A DNA stretch of 25,393 bases from JBNJGT01 sp051819765. Lineage in GTDB: Archaea; Nanobdellota; Nanobdellia; Woesearchaeales; JACJVW01. A program made the translations under genes and the position numbers. Positions 1 through 5,804 of the stretch are shown in pieces; position 1 is the stretch's first letter; every line of letters begins with the position of its first letter. Under the pieces are notes generated by a model. The model worked only from the letters and a program-made list of their open reading frames with translations, did no database searches and was not told where the DNA came from. Where the stretch lies: NCBI GenBank assembly GCA_051819765.1, contig JBNJGT010000019.1, positions 1-25,393 of the forward strand, in the 5' to 3' direction.

Positions 1-665
1 GGGTCGATCGCGTAAGCCTTCAGACCGTCTGGTCGTATGGATGGTGGTACATCTTCCATCCTGAGCTGTGCGCTGGCGTTCTGGAGCTTGTGGATCACCA
101 TGCGCTTGACCGCAAGGTTCTCAGGGATAAGCTCAAGCCTGTCTCCTGATTGCTTGCGGGTGGCCTTGATTATCTGTCCTTTGCTGTCAACAATGCTGAG
201 GCCCTTGGTTATTGCCTTGGTTGCGGCAAGCTTGATTCCTGCAGGGATCTCAGCGACATAGTAATTGCCTTGCTTTTCTGCGTCCACGTTGTAGACATAG
301 CCGCTTTCATCGGTCAATTCAAAGGCAACCACATTTTGCTTGCTGCTGCGCACCCTGCGCGTCTGGTTGATTGCCTTTGTCTCCTCGAGCTCAATGGTCT
401 CTTCCAGCGTGGACCCCACTATCCGGATGGCATACTGGTCAACCCAGACCTGTGGTACGAATTCTATCCGGCACTGTTCTGTGCAGTTCCTGACAAGCAC
501 TGTGGCGTTGTTTATGTCAGTGATCTGCACTGTGTAGTTGCCGTCATGCTGGGTTGCGGCAACCAATCTCTCGCCGAGACTGAAGGCGCTGTCCACTTGT
601 ATGTCAGCTGCGACAGGCACTGCAAGGAGCAGTAGCATGATCCAGATCAACCTAAGGGGTTTCAT
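1..665 (-). CDS. Secreted surface protein, C-terminus cut by window edge
   Basis: The reading frame starts at an ATG at 663-665 and stays open to the window edge (221 full codons), so the C-terminus is missing. The first ~20 residues (MKPLRLIWIM then LLLLAVPVAA) form a clear Sec signal peptide. The rest is a beta-rich extracellular-type sequence with several N-x-T/S sites, a Cys pair (NCTEQC) near residue 60, and an AYAIDP motif at the truncated end that I associate with DPANN surface proteins (memory-based, not searched). The start codon overlaps the stop of the upstream HTH gene as ATGA, so the two are almost certainly co-transcribed and translationally coupled. Function unknown; an envelope or cell-surface role is inferred from the signal peptide. 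Confidence 0.8.
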   Translation of the reverse strand, partial: MKPLRLIWIMLLLLAVPVAADIQVDSAFSLGERLVAATQHDGNYTVQITDINNATVLVRNCTEQCRIEFVPQVWVDQYAIRIVGSTLEETIELEETKAINQTRRVRSSKQNVVAFELTDESGYVYNVDAEKQGNYYVAEIPAGIKLAATKAITKGLSIVDSKGQIIKATRKQSGDRLELIPENLAVKRMVIHKLQNASAQLRMEDVPPSIRPDGLKAYAID

Positions 666-985
666 TTCATACCACCCCTCTTCTTCTTGATCCTGGACAA
701 CAGCAATGAGATATTTCGCGGATCCCTGCCGATTGCTGCTGCAATGTCCTTGTTCTTCATACCTGATTGTTTCAGGTATTCAATAACCGCTTCCATTGAA
801 CTGAGGGCCCGGTCTGAGAAGACGCTTAAAGGGATTAAAATCCGGGTCGTTTCAAATCTGTAGAAGTCTGTTCCGAGTTTCTCGGAGGCGCGGTTGTAGA
901 GGGTCCAGACGCTTCGCTGATCCCGTGAGATGAGATGCGCAATGTCTGCGAATGAGAGTTTCTCTGATTCTTTCAGATGAAGCAC
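662..985 (-). CDS. Small helix-turn-helix regulator with two tandem repeats
   Basis: The annotated 107-aa form begins at a GTG (983-985). It contains two related helical units, each with a hydrophobic lead-in, an 'I...Y/HLK' helix and an HTH. The first has LSFADIAHLISRDQRSVWT; the second starts IPLSVFSDRALSSMEAVIEYL and has MKNKDIAAAIGRDPRNISLL. The first unit's lead-in (SSIFLNPRLSFSESLVLHLK) lies upstream of the GTG in the same open frame, matching SVFSDRALSSMEAVIEYLK of unit two. The real protein therefore probably begins near or upstream of 1045. No ATG, GTG or TTG exists in that frame before the stop near 1118, so the true start is unresolved. The gene overlaps the secreted protein gene by ATGA. 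Likely a DNA-binding regulator of that gene; the target is inferred from position. Confidence 0.7.
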   Translation of the reverse strand: MLHLKESEKLSFADIAHLISRDQRSVWTLYNRASEKLGTDFYRFETTRILIPLSVFSDRALSSMEAVIEYLKQSGMKNKDIAAAIGRDPRNISLLLSRIKKKRGGMK

Positions 986-1095
986 GAGGCTTTCGCTGAA
1001 GGATAATCTTGGGTTGAGGAATATGGATGAATCTACGTAAAAGTTGGACGATAGGCTATTGTGGGCTAATGATCGCGAAATGTTAATCCCTTGAA

Positions 1096-1124
1096 TACAT
1101 ACAATGTAAGTATCTATTTATAAA
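1096..1124 (-). promoter_or_regulatory. Promoter-operator copy A (palindrome plus TATA box)
   Basis: A perfect inverted repeat TACAT-ACA-ATGTA lies at 1096-1108 and a TTTATAAA TATA box at 1117-1124. Read leftward (toward the HTH gene), the expected transcription start falls about 25 nt from the box, near 1094. That puts the palindrome between TATA and start site, a classic archaeal repressor position. The module is repeated 63 bp away with the same 21-nt offset. Confidence 0.6.
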
Positions 1125-1158
1125 ACTTTTTATAGAATCCGTGTAGCATGTGCTATTT

Positions 1159-1187
1159 TACATACAATGTAAGTGCTTATTTATAAT
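1159..1187 (-). promoter_or_regulatory. Promoter-operator copy B (duplicate of copy A)
   Basis: The same palindrome TACAT-ACA-ATGTA occurs at 1159-1171, followed by TTTATAAT at 1180-1187. Offset and flanks match copy A (a T-rich CTTT tail follows both). A further TATA-like TTTATAAATA lies at 1201-1210. The copies could give two tandem start sites or cooperative regulator binding. Confidence 0.55.
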
Positions 1188-1212
1188 ACTTTCTTCATTA
1201 TTTATAAATAGG

Positions 1213-1308
1213 CTTCTTGTGTCTTAGTCTCGTAGCGTTTACAGAATGCGAAAGGTCAGCCTTCTCATGTCTTAGTCTCGTAGCGTTTACAGAATGGCAG
1301 AGAGGTCA
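1213..1308. repeat. 48-bp tandem duplication covering the 3' end of the Lrp-type gene
   Basis: Two head-to-tail copies (1213-1260 and 1261-1308) share an identical 29-bp core at 1220-1248 and 1268-1296. Copy two contains the last codons and stop (DLSAIL, TAA) of the Lrp-type gene. Copy one is a decayed duplicate of the same gene end with an indel that breaks the frame. The event therefore post-dates the gene and duplicated its 3' end plus downstream DNA. Confidence 0.75.
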
Positions 1309-2213
1309 AGCTGGTTCAGGTGCAGAATGGACTCTATGAGGCAGGGTTCGATCTCGGTGAGCTGGTCGTCGAATGTATCCTGGATGCGGGCGATGATCTC
1401 GATAAGGTTTTGCAACCCTTGAGATACCGCAGTGCAGATGTAGGTGTTGTTTCCCAGGTGGGCGAGATAGACAAAGGATGTCATTTGCTGGAATCGTCTG
1501 ATGCAGTGTGCAGATGTCATGTCTTTGAGGGTGAAGCGGATCATGTCATAATGCAGGTGCAGTTTTTCAGGGTTTGCCTGTGCTGTGAAGTAGGGGAAAT
1601 AGCCTGCCTGTTTGAGGCGCTTGAAGCGGTAGTGTATCAGATCAGCGCTTGCGTCCAGTTTGCGGGCGATGGTAAGCATTGAGTTTCGGGCACCGCCGTT
1701 AAACAGGTGTTCAATAAGGTGCATATCTGTGTGGTCGAGGCTCTTTTTGACTGAACTCTTGTGGGCGAGAGGTTTTTTCACGTGCATGTCAAAGATTGTC
1801 GGGATGAGGGGATAATTCTCTGTTGATTCTTCCCATCGGTAGGGGATTTGGTGTTCCTCAAGGTATGATTGAAACTGCTCTTTTTGAGTTCGGGTGAAAA
1901 AGGAGTTTATGAGGTAGTTGTAATGATGTCCCATGCGAAAGGCGGTCATGAACCCTTGGTCTTGGAGATGGGTCTCGAATCCGGCTTTCTTTTTTGGTGG
2001 GACCTTGCAGAACACAAAGGCAAATGGCAGGCTGAACTTGTCAAGGTCTATCAGGCAATCATACTTAAGGATATAGCCTTGGTCTTCCAGTCTTTTGATG
2101 CGATAATGTACTGTTGGTTGTTTGAGGCCAGTCAGGCGGGCGAGGCGGGATGTCGAGATCCGGCAATTGGCTATGAGGTGTTCCAGGATGGTCTTGTCGG
2201 TCTTATCGAGCAT
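1287..2213 (-). CDS. Lrp/AsnC-type regulator with duplicated HTH
   Basis: This 308-aa cytoplasmic DNA-binding protein has two Lrp/AsnC-like halves. Residues 1-60 hold an AsnC-type HTH (DKTILEHLIANCRISTSRLA, then TVHYRIKRLEDQGYI), followed by a ligand/dimer-type domain to about 150. Residues ~160-215 repeat the HTH (DMHLIEHLF, then LIHYRFKRLKQAGYF), followed by a second alpha/beta domain. Standard Lrp proteins are ~150 aa with one HTH, so this is an internal duplication. Paired-domain versions are common in archaea. The ATG at 2211-2213 lies ~38 nt from the palindromic TATA box at 2251-2265. It diverges from the unknown 193-aa gene and may control it and itself, but no effector can be read from the sequence. 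Confidence 0.85.
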   Translation of the reverse strand: MLDKTDKTILEHLIANCRISTSRLARLTGLKQPTVHYRIKRLEDQGYILKYDCLIDLDKFSLPFAFVFCKVPPKKKAGFETHLQDQGFMTAFRMGHHYNYLINSFFTRTQKEQFQSYLEEHQIPYRWEESTENYPLIPTIFDMHVKKPLAHKSSVKKSLDHTDMHLIEHLFNGGARNSMLTIARKLDASADLIHYRFKRLKQAGYFPYFTAQANPEKLHLHYDMIRFTLKDMTSAHCIRRFQQMTSFVYLAHLGNNTYICTAVSQGLQNLIEIIARIQDTFDDQLTEIEPCLIESILHLNQLDLSAIL

Positions 2214-2250
2214 GTCTGTATGGATTGCCCATAATTATTAAATCTTTGCC

Positions 2251-2265
2251 TATAAAACTTTTATA
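2251..2265. promoter_or_regulatory. Bidirectional palindromic TATA box
   Basis: TATAAAA-C-TTTTATA is a perfect 15-bp inverted repeat in the divergent gap between the Lrp-type gene (start 2213) and the 193-aa gene (start 2320). Spacing allows it to serve both: ~38 nt to the left start codon, and ~55 nt to the right one with a short leader. Confidence 0.65.
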
Positions 2266-2319
2266 TCTGTTGTCTCTACTTGGTGAGTACCTCTCTTGAG
2301 GTTACATTTTGAAGAATAA

Positions 2320-2901
2320 ATGGGTGATATGATGTTTAAAAAACCGCATGTAAATATAGAGATTGGAGATTTTCCAGAGAAACTGGATGCATATGCCAGC
2401 ACTGCTGCCGCGTATTGGTTACTTTGCAGAGAGGGAGCTGAGGATTGTGAACTTATTGATGAGTGGCGGCCTGATCGGTCTTGTCTGCAGGACCTGGATC
2501 CTGCCTTTGTGGCGCAGTATAATCTCAGGCCGCCAGTGGAGCGTGTAGATTTGCATCTAGGCCCCTGGATCCGTGACGGCGGATATGAGATTCAGTTGGA
2601 ATCTTTTGTCGATACAAGTCTTTCAGATGAGTATATAAGCCATCTGACACCATTTGCAGATATCTATGATGATGGATGCTTGCTGGTGTCTACACCGCTT
2701 GTTGCGGATGTGACGCGGAAGTATGGTGATCTGGAAGGGTGTGTCAAGCATCATGAGGATCGGGTGAATGGGATCATCGGGGCGCTTGGCCATCTGTATG
2801 GTGAAACCACGCAATCGGTGCGGCTTGATGCAGGTAAGCTCACCTTACCACGGTATTATGGTTGTGCTATCAGGGAATGTCTTGAGCGCTTGTATGGATG
2901 A
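2320..2901 (+). CDS. Hypothetical 193-aa cytoplasmic protein
   Basis: I do not recognise a family. The protein is acidic and has no signal peptide or membrane segment. Notable spots are an ALA-rich helix near residues 24-38 (ASTAAAYWLLCREGAEDCEL), a PPVERVDLHLGPW stretch near residue 71, and a C-terminal Cys (YGCAIRECLERLYG). The start could be Met1 (2320) or Met4/Met5 (2329/2332). It diverges from the Lrp-type regulator across the shared palindromic TATA box. That arrangement often marks a regulator and its target, but this is inference. Codon use resembles its neighbours, and the ORF ends just before the promoter of the PspC gene. Confidence 0.65.
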   Translation: MGDMMFKKPHVNIEIGDFPEKLDAYASTAAAYWLLCREGAEDCELIDEWRPDRSCLQDLDPAFVAQYNLRPPVERVDLHLGPWIRDGGYEIQLESFVDTSLSDEYISHLTPFADIYDDGCLLVSTPLVADVTRKYGDLEGCVKHHEDRVNGIIGALGHLYGETTQSVRLDAGKLTLPRYYGCAIRECLERLYG

Positions 2902-2922
2902 ATCCTCTATATCTGGAAAGGA

Positions 2923-2930
2923 TTTATAAA
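2923..2930 (+). promoter_or_regulatory. TATA box of the PLDc_N-PspC gene
   Basis: TTTATAAA lies 22 nt before the ATG at 2953, so the transcript would be leaderless or nearly so. Confidence 0.6.
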
Positions 2931-2952
2931 TCAGTCTTCTTTTTTTCTTCGT

Positions 2953-3363
2953 ATGTTTGAGGCATTTGCATTCGGGACATCATTTGTCATGCTGTCTGTT
3001 TTGTTGTTCGTAGCGGTGACTTTCATCGTGTGGATATGGGCACTGGTGGATATCGTGGTCTCCAGGCTTGATGCAGCTGAGAAACTCATCTGGATCCTGA
3101 TCGTGGTGTATTTCCATATGCTTGGCGCAATCGTCTATTTCGTGGTGGTGCGGGCCTTGGATAAGCGGCTTGTACACAGCACGAAAAAGCTGGAGAGGAC
3201 AAACAAAGTGCTTGGCGGTGTTGCAGGAGGGATCGGAGCTTACCTTGACATGGATCCGACGGTCATCAGGCTGTTATGGATTGTCTTAACTGTGTTTGGT
3301 GGCGTAATCCCTGGTGTGCTTGCGTATTTGATTGCATGGGCAATCATCCCAGAAAAGAGGTGA
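2953..3363 (+). CDS. PLDc_N-PspC membrane protein
   Basis: This 136-aa integral membrane protein combines two small domains. Residues ~1-72 match the PLDc_N (phospholipase D/cardiolipin synthase N-terminal) membrane module: two TM helices with WIWALVDIV, EKLIWILIVV and a closing IVYFVVVRALDKR. Residues ~80-136 match a PspC domain (KVLGGVAGGIGAYLDMDPTV, then IRLLWIVLTV and LAYLIAWAIIPEKR). PspC-type domains are known from phage-shock/envelope-stress proteins and are widespread as small stand-alone membrane proteins. There is no catalytic HKD motif, so it is not a phospholipase. A TATA box 22 nt upstream fixes the ATG at 2953. The next gene starts four bases after its stop. Confidence 0.85.
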   Translation: MFEAFAFGTSFVMLSVLLFVAVTFIVWIWALVDIVVSRLDAAEKLIWILIVVYFHMLGAIVYFVVVRALDKRLVHSTKKLERTNKVLGGVAGGIGAYLDMDPTVIRLLWIVLTVFGGVIPGVLAYLIAWAIIPEKR

Positions 3364-3367
3364 TAGA

Positions 3368-3586
3368 GTGAAATGGTTTAGTAAGAAGAAGATGCCACGA
3401 TATTATTTTATCCCTGAATCATGGCAGGGGTATGTGGTGATAGTGCTGTTCCTGGGGCTGTTGTTGTGGTTTGCGAACCTGTTCTATATCATCGACGCTG
3501 GCTTAAAGGAAGGCTTCGCGTTCATAGTTTGCGTTGTGGTCCTGATTCTCGCGTATTCTGCTATTGTTGGCAAGACCAGTGGCTGA
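3368..3586 (+). CDS. Small two-TM membrane protein
   Basis: The ORF is 72 aa from a GTG at 3368, four bases after the PspC stop, so the two are probably co-transcribed. A basic N-terminus (VKWFSKKKMPRYYF) is followed by two hydrophobic helices, about residues 20-42 (YVVIVLFLGLLLWFANLFYI) and 50-66 (FAFIVCVVVLILAYSAI). The frame also extends upstream to an ATG at 3332 inside the PspC gene, and an internal ATG (Met9) gives a shorter form. I prefer the GTG because it follows the stop so closely. I recognise no family; membrane location is clear, function is not. Confidence 0.6.
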   Translation: MKWFSKKKMPRYYFIPESWQGYVVIVLFLGLLLWFANLFYIIDAGLKEGFAFIVCVVVLILAYSAIVGKTSG

Positions 3587-3648
3587 AGTTCGTTTTATAA
3601 TAGTTAGTTTTTTATAGTTGTTTTACTTTTAAACATTGGGGTGGTAGA

Positions 3649-3837
3649 ATGGATAATAGCTTAGACTGGATTGCGTTGGTCCTTGTCATTGTCGGGGGCC
3701 TTAATTGGGGACTAGTCGGGCTTTTCCAGTTTAATCTGGTGGAGTTCTTGTTTGGTAGTGTCGCAGTGGTAGAGAGAGTAATATATATTTTGGTGGGTGT
3801 GGCAGCAGTGTACATGATTTACTATGCAGTGCGTTAA
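3649..3837 (+). CDS. DUF378-family membrane protein
   Basis: This 62-aa protein matches the DUF378 (YuzA-like) family. It has an N-terminal LDWIALVLVIVGGLNWGLVG helix with the diagnostic GGLNWGLVG, a short 'FNLVEFLFG' loop, and a second helix (IYILVGVAAVYMIYYAV). The family has no established function. It is a two-TM inner-membrane-type protein. A purine-rich GGGGTGGT at 3638-3645 ends three bases before the ATG and is one of the few Shine-Dalgarno-like sites here. TATA-like boxes (TTTTATAA near 3593, TTTTATAG near 3610) precede it, so it probably has its own promoter. An oligo-T tract follows the stop. Confidence 0.85.
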   Translation: MDNSLDWIALVLVIVGGLNWGLVGLFQFNLVEFLFGSVAVVERVIYILVGVAAVYMIYYAVR

Positions 3838-3855
3838 TTTTTTTCTTAATTTTTC
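3836..3855 (+). terminator. Oligo-T terminator after the DUF378 gene
   Basis: Two T-runs immediately follow the stop of the DUF378 gene. This fits the T-rich intrinsic termination signals of archaea. The tract overlaps the 3' end of the convergent maf gene, whose stop is at 3846-3848. Confidence 0.5.
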
Positions 3856-4421
3856 CAGAACCCAGGTATATCAATGCCTATCTGTTGTAGCATTTGGGCT
3901 AGTTTTCTGGCTGGCAGTCCAATGACATTATGGTGGCAGCCTGTGATCTTTTCGATGAATATGGCACCTTTTCCCTGGATCGCAAAAGCGCCAGCCTTGT
4001 CCATTGGTTCGCCGGTGTTTATATATCGCTTGATGGTGGCTCGGTCCATGGGTGCAATCTTTACCCGGGTGACCTCTGAATCTGTGATGGTAGTATCTCC
4101 TTTGATGATTGCGATTCCTGAACACACTTTTATCTCTTGGCCTGCTATGGATGCAAGAATCTGTGCGGCGTGCTCCTTTGATGTGGGTTTTCCAATAATC
4201 TGGTCTTTGTAGATAAAGGTGTCAACGCCGATTATGGTTCCGTTCTCGCGGGTTGCCACTTCCTGGGCCTTGCCGTGGGCCAAACGGCGAGCAAGACTGG
4301 TGGGGGAAAGCTTGAGGGTCATGTCTTCTTCATAGGTGGAGGGCACGACTCGAAATGGGATTCCCAGTTGCTCAAAAATCTGCTTTCTGCGGGGTGATCT
4401 GGAGGCAAGGATTATTTCCAT
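3846..4421 (-). CDS. maf: Maf-family nucleoside triphosphate pyrophosphatase
   Basis: The 191-aa length is normal for Maf. These enzymes hydrolyse non-canonical or modified NTPs (and dTTP/UTP in some subgroups) to the monophosphate and PPi. All signature elements are visible: the N-terminal LASRSPRR loop (residues 5-12) that binds the triphosphate, GVDTF with the catalytic Asp67 (usually GADTV), IGKP (75-79), and the C-terminal block INTGEPMDKAGAFAIQGKGA followed by FIEKITGCHHNVIGLP. The subgroup's substrate cannot be set from motifs alone. A TTTAAAAT box about 22 nt upstream (4443-4450, minus strand) gives a near-leaderless transcript. It diverges from the deaminase gene. Confidence 0.93.
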   Translation of the reverse strand: MEIILASRSPRRKQIFEQLGIPFRVVPSTYEEDMTLKLSPTSLARRLAHGKAQEVATRENGTIIGVDTFIYKDQIIGKPTSKEHAAQILASIAGQEIKVCSGIAIIKGDTTITDSEVTRVKIAPMDRATIKRYINTGEPMDKAGAFAIQGKGAIFIEKITGCHHNVIGLPARKLAQMLQQIGIDIPGFWKN

Positions 4422-4442
4422 TGGATTTTGGATACTGCTCCA

Positions 4443-4450
4443 TTTTAAAT
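4443..4450 (-). promoter_or_regulatory. TATA box of maf
   Basis: On the minus strand the sequence reads ATTTAAAA, 22 nt before the maf ATG at 4421. Confidence 0.5.
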
Positions 4451-4497
4451 GTGTATTGCTTTCGTGCTTGTATCTATTGTCGGGTCCTTTTTTGCGG

Positions 4498-4506
4498 TAT
4501 TTATAG
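4498..4506 (+). promoter_or_regulatory. TATA box of the deaminase gene
   Basis: TATTTATAG lies ~36 nt before the ATG at 4542, predicting a start site near 4527 and a leader of about 15 nt. Confidence 0.5.
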
Positions 4507-4541
4507 AAAAATTGTTAAACCTTGGGTTGTGAGTAGGGCTT

Positions 4542-5768
4542 ATGTCAATACTTATAAAAGGGGTCCAGTTGGATGGAACTATCACTAATATCCTGATTGA
4601 GGGCAGCAAAATCACTCATATCGGCGAGGAAAAACATGCTGACACTGTGATTGATGGTTCCGGGAAGGCTGCGATCAGGCCGTTCATCAATGGCCATACT
4701 CATGCGGCAATGACCCTGCTTCGGGGCTATGCAGAGGATCTGGAGCTTGATGAGTGGCTCCAGAATCATATCTGGCCGCTCGAGAAGAAGCTTACTGAAC
4801 AGGATGTCTATAATGGTACCCGGCTTGCGTGCCTGGAGATGATCAAGAGTGGTACCACGTTCTTTTGTGATATGTACTGGCATAGCCTGGGATCAGTTCG
4901 TGCGGTCACGGATATGGGTCTTCGGGCTGCTGTCTCAGGCGTTTTTATCGACTTCTTTGATTCCAATACTGCTCAGGAGCAGATCAATTGGAATAAAAAG
5001 ATCATGAATCGGCACTTCGATGAACGGATCACTATGGTCTTGGGGCCTCATTCCATTTATACGGTCTCGCAGGAAAGCCTGCAGTGGATCGCTTCCTATG
5101 CGAAGGAGCATGACTGCCTGATCCATATCCACCTGTCTGAGACGCGCAGGGAAGTAAACGAGTGTCTGGCACGGCATGCGATGCGTCCTGTACAGTATCT
5201 GGATAGTTTAGGGTTTTTGAGCCCGAATGTCTTGCTTTCCCATTGCATTTGGGTCGATGACTCAGAAATCGCAATCTTGCGTGAACGGGGTTGTACCATC
5301 GTGCATAACCCTGTCTCAAATATGAAACTTTCTTCAGGTGTCTTTCCCTATGAGAAGATGAAAGGGATGCGTGTCCTCTTGGGTACCGATGGATGCGCGT
5401 CAAACAATAACCTTGATATGTTTGAGGAAATGAAGTGCACGGGTCTGCTACAAAAATTCAGCTCTGGCAATCCTGGGGCGCTTCCTGCAAAAGCGATTGT
5501 CTCTATGGCAACTGACGGCAGTTTTTTCGGGGTAGATACAAGTCTGAAACCTGGTGCCCTGGCTGACCTGTTGCTGGTTGATCTTGGGCATCATTCAATG
5601 GTCCCGAACCATAACCTCGTCTCCAATCTTGTGTATTCTGCACGCAGTGAATGCGTGGATACAACCATCTGCAACGGAAAGATCCTCATGCAGGGCCGGG
5701 TCGTTGAGGGGGAGGCTGAGATAATTGATGCTGCCCGTAAGACGGCACAAGACCTCGTGAAACGATAG
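4542..5768 (+). CDS. mtaD: MTA/SAH-type adenosine deaminase (amidohydrolase)
   Basis: This 408-aa enzyme belongs to the amidohydrolase superfamily, in the 5-methylthioadenosine/S-adenosylhomocysteine deaminase group (also active on 5'-deoxyadenosine in some archaea). It would deaminate an adenosine derivative to the inosine form. Metal and active-site motifs are in order: NGHTHAAMTLLRG (His52, His54), the HIHLSET block (His195, His197, Glu200), SHCIW (His234) and GTDGCASNNNLDMFEEM (Asp283). The short N-terminal beta-sandwich and the C-terminal 'PGALADLLLVDL' strand are typical. The usual 'lPGfVNgHTH' reads 'IRPFINGHTH' here. The likely role is recycling of SAM-derived nucleosides; the exact substrate is not decided by sequence. 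Confidence 0.9.
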   Translation: MSILIKGVQLDGTITNILIEGSKITHIGEEKHADTVIDGSGKAAIRPFINGHTHAAMTLLRGYAEDLELDEWLQNHIWPLEKKLTEQDVYNGTRLACLEMIKSGTTFFCDMYWHSLGSVRAVTDMGLRAAVSGVFIDFFDSNTAQEQINWNKKIMNRHFDERITMVLGPHSIYTVSQESLQWIASYAKEHDCLIHIHLSETRREVNECLARHAMRPVQYLDSLGFLSPNVLLSHCIWVDDSEIAILRERGCTIVHNPVSNMKLSSGVFPYEKMKGMRVLLGTDGCASNNNLDMFEEMKCTGLLQKFSSGNPGALPAKAIVSMATDGSFFGVDTSLKPGALADLLLVDLGHHSMVPNHNLVSNLVYSARSECVDTTICNGKILMQGRVVEGEAEIIDAARKTAQDLVKR

Positions 5769-5773
5769 CATAC

Positions 5774-5782
5774 TTTTATATA
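5774..5782 (+). promoter_or_regulatory. TATA box of the aRF1 gene
   Basis: TTTTATATA lies 22 nt before the ATG at 5805, just after the deaminase stop. The release factor and the following gene therefore have their own near-leaderless promoter. Confidence 0.6.
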
Positions 5783-5804
5783 CAATCTCCTTTTCTCGTG
5801 TATC

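Noticed and set aside
37..635. Plus-strand ORFs over the first 650 bases
   Set aside because: They lie antisense to a secreted-protein gene with a signal peptide, N-x-T sites and an ATGA-coupled start, which explains the region better.
1220..1296. Possible CRISPR-like or direct-repeat array
   Set aside because: Only two copies with a 19-bp gap, and one copy is the end of a coding gene. It is a tandem duplication.
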